Source: CAZNDN01 sp964571815 (GTDB taxonomy: Bacteria; Fibrobacterota; Chitinivibrionia; Chitinivibrionales; WJKA01). From it: a stretch of 6,636 nt of DNA. A program made the translations under genes and the position numbers. Position 1 is the stretch's first letter. Every line of letters begins with the position of its first letter. Below are positions 1 through 5,746 of this stretch, one piece after another. The stretch lies in NCBI GenBank assembly GCA_964571815.1, contig CAZNDN010000185.1:1-6636 (forward strand), written 5' to 3'. Below the pieces are notes generated by a model that had not been told where the DNA came from, did no database searches, and saw only the letters and a list, made by a program, of their open reading frames with translations.

Positions 1-11
1 GCACGTTGTGT

Positions 12-28
12 CGAAAATTCGATTTTCG
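12..28. promoter_or_regulatory. Perfect inverted repeat abutting the -35 box (candidate operator)
   Basis: CGAAAAT (12-18) is mirrored by ATTTTCG (22-28) around a 3-base TCG centre, giving a perfect 7-bp dyad. It ends two bases before the -35 box, and its centre lies about 46 bp upstream of the predicted transcription start. That is close to where class II activators bind, but a repressor site is equally possible. Its AT-rich arms could also act as an UP element. I do not recognise the motif as that of a known regulator. It could instead be the stem of a terminator for a gene to the left, but no clear T-run follows. Confidence 0.45.
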
Positions 29-30
29 CC

Positions 31-59
31 TTGACCGCTCTGGGCGTTGATGATATAAT
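31..59 (+). promoter_or_regulatory. Near-consensus sigma70-type promoter with extended -10
   Basis: TTGACC at 31-36 matches the -35 consensus at five of six bases. TATAAT at 54-59 is a perfect -10, and the spacer is exactly 17 nt. TG at 51-52 followed by one base before the -10 adds an extended -10 element. Transcription should start near 64-67. The AT-rich -10 stands out sharply in a GC-rich window. The promoter precedes the KaiB-like gene and could drive the whole cluster, since no other promoter of similar quality is visible downstream. Confidence 0.8.
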
Positions 60-77
60 CTACATATTCCGCTTCAC

Positions 78-104
78 CCGACCCACCGGCTCCCGGCAGG
101 TCGG
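78..104 (+). other. Strong hairpin in the 5' leader
   Basis: CCGACC (78-83) pairs with GGTCGG (99-104). Inside, CCGG (86-89) pairs with CCGG (93-96) around a 3-base loop, separated from the outer stem by a symmetric CA/CA internal loop. It would form about 12 nt into the predicted transcript. No U-run follows, so it is unlikely to be an intrinsic terminator or attenuator on its own. It may stabilise the mRNA or be a protein-binding leader structure. It matches no riboswitch class I recognise. Confidence 0.4.
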
Positions 105-132
105 AGGGTTTCGGTATTCCCCGGGGCCGGTC

Positions 133-471
133 ATGGGCGAACTTCGTGAAAATGTTCATATTGCGGGCGACCGGAGACCGGAGAAGGAAGGGCATGTGGG
201 CGTTGAGCTGAGTCTTTTCATCGCGGGTTCCTCGGAGCACGCACCCGGAGCGACCGAGGCGGCGCGGCATATCTGCCGTATGCTTCCGCGCGGCTACTGC
301 GAACTGCGAATCGTCGATGTGGAGACGGAGCCCGACGCGGCGGAGCGTGAGCGGGTTTTCGCCGTTCCCGCCCTTGTGCGAACCGCTCCCCCACCCCAAC
401 GCCGGGTGGTGGGCGAGCTTACGGATGTCGAGGCGGTGCTGGATCGACTCGATCTGGTTGTGCCGGAATGA
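133..471 (+). CDS. KaiB-family (circadian clock KaiB-like) protein
   Basis: Small KaiB-domain protein with a thioredoxin-like fold; in cyanobacteria KaiB binds KaiC and CikA. From ATG 133 it has 112 residues. The family landmarks are clear: the first strand LSLFIAGS (27-33), the second strand ending in IVDV (60-63), and the diagnostic block VPAL...APPPQRRVVGEL (78-96), followed by a VLDRLDL C-terminus. This block closely follows the cyanobacterial pattern of a TPTL-type segment, PPP-x-RR and a GDLS-type turn. The reading frame extends upstream to a TTG at 31, but that codon is the promoter's -35 box and cannot be the start. GTG 196 (91 residues) has the better Shine-Dalgarno site but leaves only two residues before the first strand. 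I use ATG 133 so that both options are covered. The function here is inferred from fold only, and no KaiC is in the window. Confidence 0.85.
   Translation: MGELRENVHIAGDRRPEKEGHVGVELSLFIAGSSEHAPGATEAARHICRMLPRGYCELRIVDVETEPDAAERERVFAVPALVRTAPPPQRRVVGELTDVEAVLDRLDLVVPE
184..192 (+). promoter_or_regulatory. Shine-Dalgarno-like site that may set the KaiB-like start at GTG 196
   Basis: A purine run includes AAGGA at 184-188, which lies 7 nt before an in-frame GTG at 196. It is the best ribosome-binding site upstream of the KaiB domain. No comparable site precedes the ATG at 133. Codons between 133 and 195 are also poorer in G/C at the third position than those after 196. Confidence 0.45.
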
Positions 472-608
472 AAGGCAACAAATCAAACGCAATGGCATCG
501 GGAAAACCGCGAGCGGAGGGCCCGGTGAGGAGGGCCGTGCCGGTCGACACGAACCCCGAGCGGGCACCCGACCGAATCTCCGTCGCCTGCTGTGCGGGGC
601 GGGAGTAA
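468..608 (+). CDS. Possible small translationally coupled ORF, unknown function
   Basis: A 46-codon ORF starts at an ATG whose last two bases are the first two of the upstream TGA stop, giving an ATGA overlap. That is the same junction type as the two large kinase genes further along. The peptide is basic and rich in Pro, Arg and Ala, with a CC pair near its end (residues 41-42). It has no recognisable domain, signal peptide or membrane segment. The Shine-Dalgarno site is weak, so translation would depend on coupling. Its third-position G/C richness is no better than the local background. It may be a chance ORF in a spacer or the remnant of a longer gene. Confidence 0.25.
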   Translation: MKGNKSNAMASGKPRAEGPVRRAVPVDTNPERAPDRISVACCAGRE

Positions 609-748
609 GCCGGCACCGGCCGTCGAACGCCTCCACGCTTCGCGGGGTTGGTCATCCCCCCGAGACGCTGCCGCGGCGCACCCCGGAGTCAATGCAGTGT
701 CCGGGCAGCCCCGGCTCATCCGCTTCACGGCGGGGAAAGGCGCAGCGC
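472..748 (+). other. 277-bp spacer with possible stem-loops, no convincing gene
   Basis: Apart from the doubtful small ORF at its left end, no convincing gene lies here. Two stem-loops are possible on the transcript: GGCCC (519-523) with GGGCC (532-536), and CGGTCG (541-546) with CGACCG (569-574), the latter enclosing a smaller CCC/GGG stem. Neither is followed by a T-run. No promoter resembling the one at 31-59 is visible, so the kinase genes are probably read through from it. At this GC content such stems often arise by chance. Confidence 0.35.
732..740 (+). promoter_or_regulatory. Ribosome-binding site for the hybrid kinase
   Basis: GGGGAAAGG ends 8 nt before ATG 749 and decides the start. 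The frame is open back to 317, but the upstream part overlaps the KaiB-like gene and reads as low-complexity Pro/Arg-rich sequence. The in-frame ATG at 692 has only a GGAG at the short spacing of 3 nt. Receiver-like homology begins within a few residues of 749. Confidence 0.65.
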
Positions 749-3709
749 ATGGGCACGCAGACGCTGAGAGTACTTCTGGCCGCCGGGTCGGGGACCGAGG
801 CGCGCACGTTGCGTATCCGGCTGGAACACTGCGTCGACCCCTGGATTCAGGTCACCGAAGCAGCGACGATTGCCGCGGCATTGACTGCCGTGTCACGGAG
901 CCGTCCCGATGTGGTTGTGATGTCGCCGGAGCTGACCTCCGGAATCGAACGGTTCCTTGACGCCTTTCCGGAACTGCCCCTCGTCGCACTGTTATCCGCG
1001 GAGAGCGACTCCGTCGCGGACGAGCTGATCGCCCGGGGAGTGCAGGACTGCCTTTCGCCGGAAGCGTTTGGCCACCGATCGGGGTGCACTGCCCTCTCGC
1101 GTGCGGTGCTTCGGCACCGCCTGCGCACCAAAGCGCAACAGCACTGCAACGAGGAAGAGGAAAAGAACCCTGAAGACTGCAGAGCGCTTATCACCGCCTC
1201 TCCCGACGCAATGATAGTAGTGGGTATGGACCAGCGTATCCGGTATCTGAATCCAGCGGCGGAAAAACTTCTCAATCGCGATGCGACAGAGGCCGTCGGC
1301 ATGCCCTTCGGGTTCCCCATTGTTGTCGACGAGACCGCGCAGGTGGCCATTGTCCAGCGGCCGAACCGAATTGTCCCGGTGCAAATGCGGGCCGTGGCCT
1401 GCACCTGGCAGGCCCGGCACGGCACGATGGTCGTGCTCCGGGATATGACCTCCGAAGAAGATTCGCGGCGGCGAATCCGCGAACTCGCTCAATTCGCGGC
1501 TGAGAATCCCAATCCCATGTTTCGCGTCTCCACCGATGGGCGGGTACTCTACGCCAACGATCCGGCCGGCCGGCTCCTGCACGAATGGAAGCGCGCTTCG
1601 GGTGAACCGTTTCCCCGTGAACTCCGGCGAGCCGCCAACGAAGCGGTCGCAACGGCGCGACCCGTGTACCCGGAAATCAGGGTTCGGGGGCGCACCTTCT
1701 CATTCTGCGTTGTCTCGATTCCCCGGGGCGACCATGTCAACCTCTACGGAACCGACGTCAGCGAGCGAAAGAGCTATGAGCAGCGGCTCAAACGAAGTGA
1801 GGAGCGGTTTCGAATACTGTATGAGTACGCGCCCGATGCGTTCTATCTCAACGACCTTCGCGGTCGTTTCATCGACGGCAACCGGGCCGCCGAGCAGTTG
1901 ACCGGGTACGGCCGCGAAGAACTCAAGGGGAAGAGCTTCTTCAGAGCGGGGCTTCTTTCCCGGGACCAGGCGCCCCGCGCCGTGGCGCTGCTGGCCGCGA
2001 ACCTGACGGGGAAACCGAGCGGTCCCGACGAATTCAGGATTACGTGCCGGGACGGGTCCGTTGTGCCGGTGGAGATTCGGACATTTCCGGTGAAGGTCGA
2101 CGATCGGCGGATGGTTCTGGGGATTGCGCGGGACATCAGGGAGAGAATCAAGACGGAAGAGGCCCTCCGCCGCAGCGAAGCCCGTCTCCGTACGGTGATC
2201 GAAAACATGCCGATCATGCTTGCCGCGGTGGACGAACACGGCGGCCTCGCGGCCTGGAACAAAGAGTGTGAGAAGGTGACCGGCTACGCTCTGGAAGACC
2301 TCCGGAAGAAGCCGGAAGCAATGGCGGAGCTTGTCGCGGGGAAGGGACCCGCCCTGAGTCTATGGGGCGATCGCGACTACCGTGACCGCGAGGTGCCGTT
2401 GAAAGCGCGCGACGGTTCAGTCAAGACCGTCCTCTGGTCCAACATCTCGGCGCAGTTTCCCCTTACCGGCTGGACGTCATGGGCCGTAGGCGTGGACATC
2501 ACCGACAGCCGGGAGCAGCGTCGCGAGAAAGAGAAACTGCGGGAGCAGCTTTTGCACGCTCAGAAGATGGAGGCAATCGGGAGACTCGCCGGCGGGATCG
2601 CCCATGACTTCAACAATATTCTCGGCGGCATGATGGGCTACGCCGACCTTGTGAAGCTTCGCCTGAGCGAGGACTCGCCTCTGCTGCCTTTTGTCGGCAA
2701 GATCACCGAGGCAGGCTCCCACGCCGCTTCACTGACCCGCCAACTGCTGACCTTTGCCCGGAGATCGCCCACAACAAAGACCCTGACGGACATGCACGAG
2801 ATAATCCGGACCGTAGTTGCCATGCTGCGGCGAACGATCGATCGCAAAATCGAGATCATTACCGACCTGAATGCGTCCTCTTCGCTGATCGACGGAAACC
2901 GGGACCAGCTCGAAAACGCGCTGCTCAACCTGACGATCAATGCCGTAGACGCCATGCCCGGAGGGGGGACGATCACGCTGAGCACCGAGCTTGTGTATCT
3001 CAAACGACGGTGGTTACGCGAGCACTCCGCGGAAGGCGCTCCGGGGATGTATGTCAAGGTGAGCGTGAAAGACACCGGGACCGGAATGAGCGGGGAAGTC
3101 CGGGAGCGGGCGTTCGAACCGTTTTTCACCACCAAGGAGTCCGGCAAGGGAACGGGTCTGGGACTGTCGGGCGTATTCGGCAGCGTGAAACAGCACAACG
3201 GCTGTATCACGCTCGACAGCGCCCCCGACAAGGGAACGACAATCGAGTTATACCTCCCGCAAGGCGCAATCGGACAGCCGCAAGAAGAGGCGCGCGACGA
3301 GCAGTCGGCTGCGCCGGGCAACGGCACGGTGCTGGTGGTGGACGATGAAGCCGTGATACGCGAATCGGCCATGGAAATGCTCTCGGAGCTGGGCTATACC
3401 GTTCTGGGGTGCAGTGCCGGGAGGGAAGCGGTGGAATTGTTCACGTCGGAGCGGGAATCCATTGACGCGGTGTTGCTGGACCTGATAATGCCGAACATGA
3501 ACGGCGCCGAGTGTTTTCGCCTGCTTCGCGAAATCGACCCCGCGGTTCGGGTCGTGGTGGTAACCGGTTACACCGACCGGGATGCGGAAGCCCGGATAGT
3601 GGAAGAAGGAGCGGCCGCGGTTGTTCGAAAGCCCTTTCGCCTCTCGCACCTCTCACGGGTGCTCGCCGGCGTGATGGAAGACCGCCGGGAAAGGAGTGCG
3701 GCCCGATGA
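749..3709 (+). CDS. Cytosolic hybrid histidine kinase: pseudo-receiver, four PAS, HisKA, HATPase, receiver
   Basis: A 986-residue sensor kinase that would autophosphorylate and pass phosphate to its own receiver. Residues 6-125 form a receiver-like domain that has lost its acidic pair, phospho-Asp and Lys. PAS domains follow at about 144-232, 247-337, 350-467 and 478-587; ligands cannot be told, and no LOV cysteine motif is seen. A coiled linker leads to the H-box GGIAHDFNNIL with His619, the form typical of PAS hybrid kinases. The ATP-binding domain shows the N-box with Asn731, the G1 box DTGTGM (Asp775), the F-box FEPFFTT and the G2 box GKGTGLGL (799-806). The C-terminal receiver (859-975) is intact: Asp865/Asp866, phospho-acceptor Asp911, Thr939 and Lys961. 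No transmembrane segment is visible. The stop overlaps the next start as ATGA, so the two kinases are probably made in a fixed ratio. The target is unknown. Confidence 0.93.
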   Translation: MGTQTLRVLLAAGSGTEARTLRIRLEHCVDPWIQVTEAATIAAALTAVSRSRPDVVVMSPELTSGIERFLDAFPELPLVALLSAESDSVADELIARGVQDCLSPEAFGHRSGCTALSRAVLRHRLRTKAQQHCNEEEEKNPEDCRALITASPDAMIVVGMDQRIRYLNPAAEKLLNRDATEAVGMPFGFPIVVDETAQVAIVQRPNRIVPVQMRAVACTWQARHGTMVVLRDMTSEEDSRRRIRELAQFAAENPNPMFRVSTDGRVLYANDPAGRLLHEWKRASGEPFPRELRRAANEAVATARPVYPEIRVRGRTFSFCVVSIPRGDHVNLYGTDVSERKSYEQRLKRSEERFRILYEYAPDAFYLNDLRGRFIDGNRAAEQLTGYGREELKGKSFFRAGLLSRDQAPRAVALLAANLTGKPSGPDEFRITCRDGSVVPVEIRTFPVKVDDRRMVLGIARDIRERIKTEEALRRSEARLRTVIENMPIMLAAVDEHGGLAAWNKECEKVTGYALEDLRKKPEAMAELVAGKGPALSLWGDRDYRDREVPLKARDGSVKTVLWSNISAQFPLTGWTSWAVGVDITDSREQRREKEKLREQLLHAQKMEAIGRLAGGIAHDFNNILGGMMGYADLVKLRLSEDSPLLPFVGKITEAGSHAASLTRQLLTFARRSPTTKTLTDMHEIIRTVVAMLRRTIDRKIEIITDLNASSSLIDGNRDQLENALLNLTINAVDAMPGGGTITLSTELVYLKRRWLREHSAEGAPGMYVKVSVKDTGTGMSGEVRERAFEPFFTTKESGKGTGLGLSGVFGSVKQHNGCITLDSAPDKGTTIELYLPQGAIGQPQEEARDEQSAAPGNGTVLVVDDEAVIRESAMEMLSELGYTVLGCSAGREAVELFTSERESIDAVLLDLIMPNMNGAECFRLLREIDPAVRVVVVTGYTDRDAEARIVEEGAAAVVRKPFRLSHLSRVLAGVMEDRRERSAAR

Positions 3710-5328
3710 GCCCGGCGCAGGGAATGATTCTGGTGGTGGATGATGAGTCTGTTCAGAGAAATGTGCTGGCGGAAATGCTTCGTCTTGAGGGGTACGGCGT
3801 TCACGAGGCGTCCAGCGGTGAGGAGGCCCTCGAGATGTGCGGCGGGGAGGATTATGCACTGCTGCTGATCGACGTGACGATGCCCGGTATGGGCGGCCTT
3901 GCGCTTCTCGAAAGGCTCAAGGATGTGGATCCCGCTCCCGCCGCCATCATGGTCTCGGGGAGGGAGCGTCTGGCCGATGCGCGCAAGGCCATGGAGCTGG
4001 GCGCCTGCGGCTACGTAAGCAAACCGGTTTCGCGCAATGAACTGACAAAGAACGTTCACAACGCGCTTACCGCGAGAATGCGAATCCGGGAAGAGCTGCG
4101 CTATCGACAAAATCTCGAGCGGGAGGTCCGCCGACGCACTCGACAGATTCAGGAGGCACTGGAAACGGTACAGGACCAGCGGCGGGAACTGGATACGATC
4201 GTCAACAGCATGCATGCGGGAATAGTCGTTGTCGACTTCGCCGACCGGGTCACCATGATCAACAATGAAGCTCGACGCATCATCGGCGCCGGGGAATCGC
4301 GCGTCGTCGGCAGTCCGGTGGTCGAGCTGATCAGGCGGTGCGACCGGGCGCGTCTGAGCCGGGTCCTTCGCCGCCCCCAATCGCACCACACTCCGCTGAC
4401 TCTTACCGTTGACAACCGTCGCCGCCACTTCACGGCAACGGTATCAGCGCTGTTCAGCGCGGATGGAACAGCGCGGGGCAAGGTGATTGCCCTGCTCGAC
4501 CAGACCGACAAGGTCCGGATGGAAGAATTTCGGAACTCCTTTCTTTCGATCGTGGCTCACGAGCTGCGTACCCCTCTGAGCGTACTTGCGATACACATGA
4601 CCAATTTCAACGAAGTGCTCGACGGCAATCCGCGGGCGGCAAGCATTTACGATGATATGAAGGAAGCGTCGCGCCGACTGGAATACCTCGTCGAAAACAT
4701 CATCGCAATGGCCCACCTCTCCGTCGGCACTTCGGGCGCCACGCTGGAAGAGATCGACCTTTCACGGCTGCTTCGCGCCCGGCTGGAATCACTCACGCCG
4801 GCCGTGCGCAAACGCGAGCTTTCGGTATCCGCCTCGATCACACCGTCGGACTGGATTGTTCTCACCGATTCCCGGGCGCTGGGGATCGTACTCGACACGC
4901 TTTTGAGCAATGCGGTGAAATTCAACCGGCAGGGGGGTGAACTGCGAGTCGCTGTACGCAGGGACAGCAGCGAGGGATTCGACGTAATGCACATCTCGGT
5001 GGAGGATACCGGGCACGGCGTGCCGCCCCGGCTGCGCGAGAGGATCTTTGAGGACTTTTACCAGATCGAAAATCCACTCACCCGGATGCACGAGGGCGCC
5101 GGTCTGGGGTTGTGCCTCACGCGGAGGGCACTTGACGTGCTGGGGGGCGACATCACGGTCGCCGAAAGCCCGGAAGGGGGCGGCAGGTTTGATGTGCGTA
5201 TCCCCGTAGAAAGGGCCTGCGCCCTTGTCGGCACGCGCGCTTCGGCCAAAGCCGGAAACGCGCCGGGCAGTGACAACGAGAAGCAACGCCGGTCGTCACG
5301 GGAAACGAACGATCAGGCGGACTCATAG
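3706..5328 (+). CDS. Receiver-PAS-histidine kinase (response-regulator-controlled kinase)
   Basis: A 540-residue cytosolic kinase controlled by its own N-terminal receiver. The receiver (7-120) has Asp12/Asp13, phospho-acceptor Asp56, Ser84 in the Ser/Thr position and Lys106, so it looks functional. A helical, probably coiled-coil segment (about 124-165) leads to one PAS domain (161-270). HisKA follows, with the H-box AHELRTP and His285. The ATP-binding domain has an N-box at SNAVKF (Asn402), the G1 box EDTGHGV (Asp434) and the G2 box GAGLGLCLT (464-472). The last 35 residues are polar and look disordered. ATG 3706 is chosen because AAGGAG (3691-3696) sits 9 nt upstream and the start overlaps the previous stop. 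The architecture suits a second tier of a relay: a phosphorylated receiver switching a kinase. The phosphodonor could be the upstream hybrid kinase, which is an inference. Confidence 0.93.
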   Translation: MSPAQGMILVVDDESVQRNVLAEMLRLEGYGVHEASSGEEALEMCGGEDYALLLIDVTMPGMGGLALLERLKDVDPAPAAIMVSGRERLADARKAMELGACGYVSKPVSRNELTKNVHNALTARMRIREELRYRQNLEREVRRRTRQIQEALETVQDQRRELDTIVNSMHAGIVVVDFADRVTMINNEARRIIGAGESRVVGSPVVELIRRCDRARLSRVLRRPQSHHTPLTLTVDNRRRHFTATVSALFSADGTARGKVIALLDQTDKVRMEEFRNSFLSIVAHELRTPLSVLAIHMTNFNEVLDGNPRAASIYDDMKEASRRLEYLVENIIAMAHLSVGTSGATLEEIDLSRLLRARLESLTPAVRKRELSVSASITPSDWIVLTDSRALGIVLDTLLSNAVKFNRQGGELRVAVRRDSSEGFDVMHISVEDTGHGVPPRLRERIFEDFYQIENPLTRMHEGAGLGLCLTRRALDVLGGDITVAESPEGGGRFDVRIPVERACALVGTRASAKAGNAPGSDNEKQRRSSRETNDQADS

Positions 5329-5360
5329 ATACAAAAGGTCCCCACGACACGGGAGGGAGT

Positions 5361-5729
5361 ATGGTGTCCAGGAAAGTACTGATTGTTGACGATGAAAGAC
5401 TGCTGGTGAAATCCATCTGCATGGCGCTTCACCGGCGAGACATGGAGACCCGCCAGGCACACGACGGTGAAAGCGGGCTGGAGGCGGCCGCGGAATTCCG
5501 GCCCGACGTCGTCCTGCTTGATATCATGATGCCGCGCATGGACGGCTGGGAAGTGCTTACACGGTTGAAGGAGAATCCCGACACCGCGGAGATCCCCGTG
5601 ATTGTCTTCACGGCCAGGGAGTATGTTGACGGTTCCGAGCTGGCCCGCGCGCGCGGAGCCGCGGGTTTCATTGCCAAGCCCTTTGAATTTGATGAGCTTC
5701 TGCGGATCATCGCCAATTGCGCCCGGTAA
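5361..5729 (+). CDS. Single-domain response regulator (CheY-like receiver)
   Basis: A 122-residue protein consisting only of a receiver domain. All key residues are present: Asp10 and Asp11 in the acidic pocket, phospho-acceptor Asp54 in LLDIMMP, Thr84, and Lys106 in the AKPF turn. There is no output domain, so it must act by protein contact or as a phosphate shuttle between the flanking kinases. It lies 32 nt after the previous stop and 17 nt before the next start. A GGGAGGGAG run directly precedes ATG 5361. The GTG at 5364 has better spacing from the GGAGG core and could be the true start, which would shorten the protein by one residue. Confidence 0.93.
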   Translation: MVSRKVLIVDDERLLVKSICMALHRRDMETRQAHDGESGLEAAAEFRPDVVLLDIMMPRMDGWEVLTRLKENPDTAEIPVIVFTAREYVDGSELARARGAAGFIAKPFEFDELLRIIANCAR

Positions 5730-5746
5730 AACAAGGAGAAATCACC

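Noticed and set aside
31..132. N-terminal extension of the KaiB-like gene from TTG 31
   Set aside because: TTG 31 is part of the -35 hexamer and lies upstream of the predicted transcription start. The extra residues have no family similarity.
682..705. CCCGGA/TCCGGG hairpin with a 12-base loop before the hybrid kinase
   Set aside because: The stem is only 6 bp with a large loop and no T-run. This is expected by chance at this GC content.
317..748. Upstream extension of the hybrid kinase frame to GTG 317
   Set aside because: It overlaps the KaiB-like gene in another frame and reads as Pro/Arg/Ser-rich shadow sequence. A good ribosome-binding site and the start of the receiver-like domain both place the start at ATG 749.
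472..748. Possible riboswitch or structured RNA in the spacer
   Set aside because: I looked for cobalamin, cyclic-di-GMP, RNase P and SRP-type signature motifs and saw none.
847..1582. Overlapping minus-strand frames of about 190 codons
   Set aside because: They lie opposite the pseudo-receiver and first PAS domains and show no domain signal.
3568..4428. Minus-strand open frame of 286 codons
   Set aside because: It lies opposite the receiver and PAS regions of the two kinases. It has no motifs or ribosome-binding site and fits an antisense shadow.
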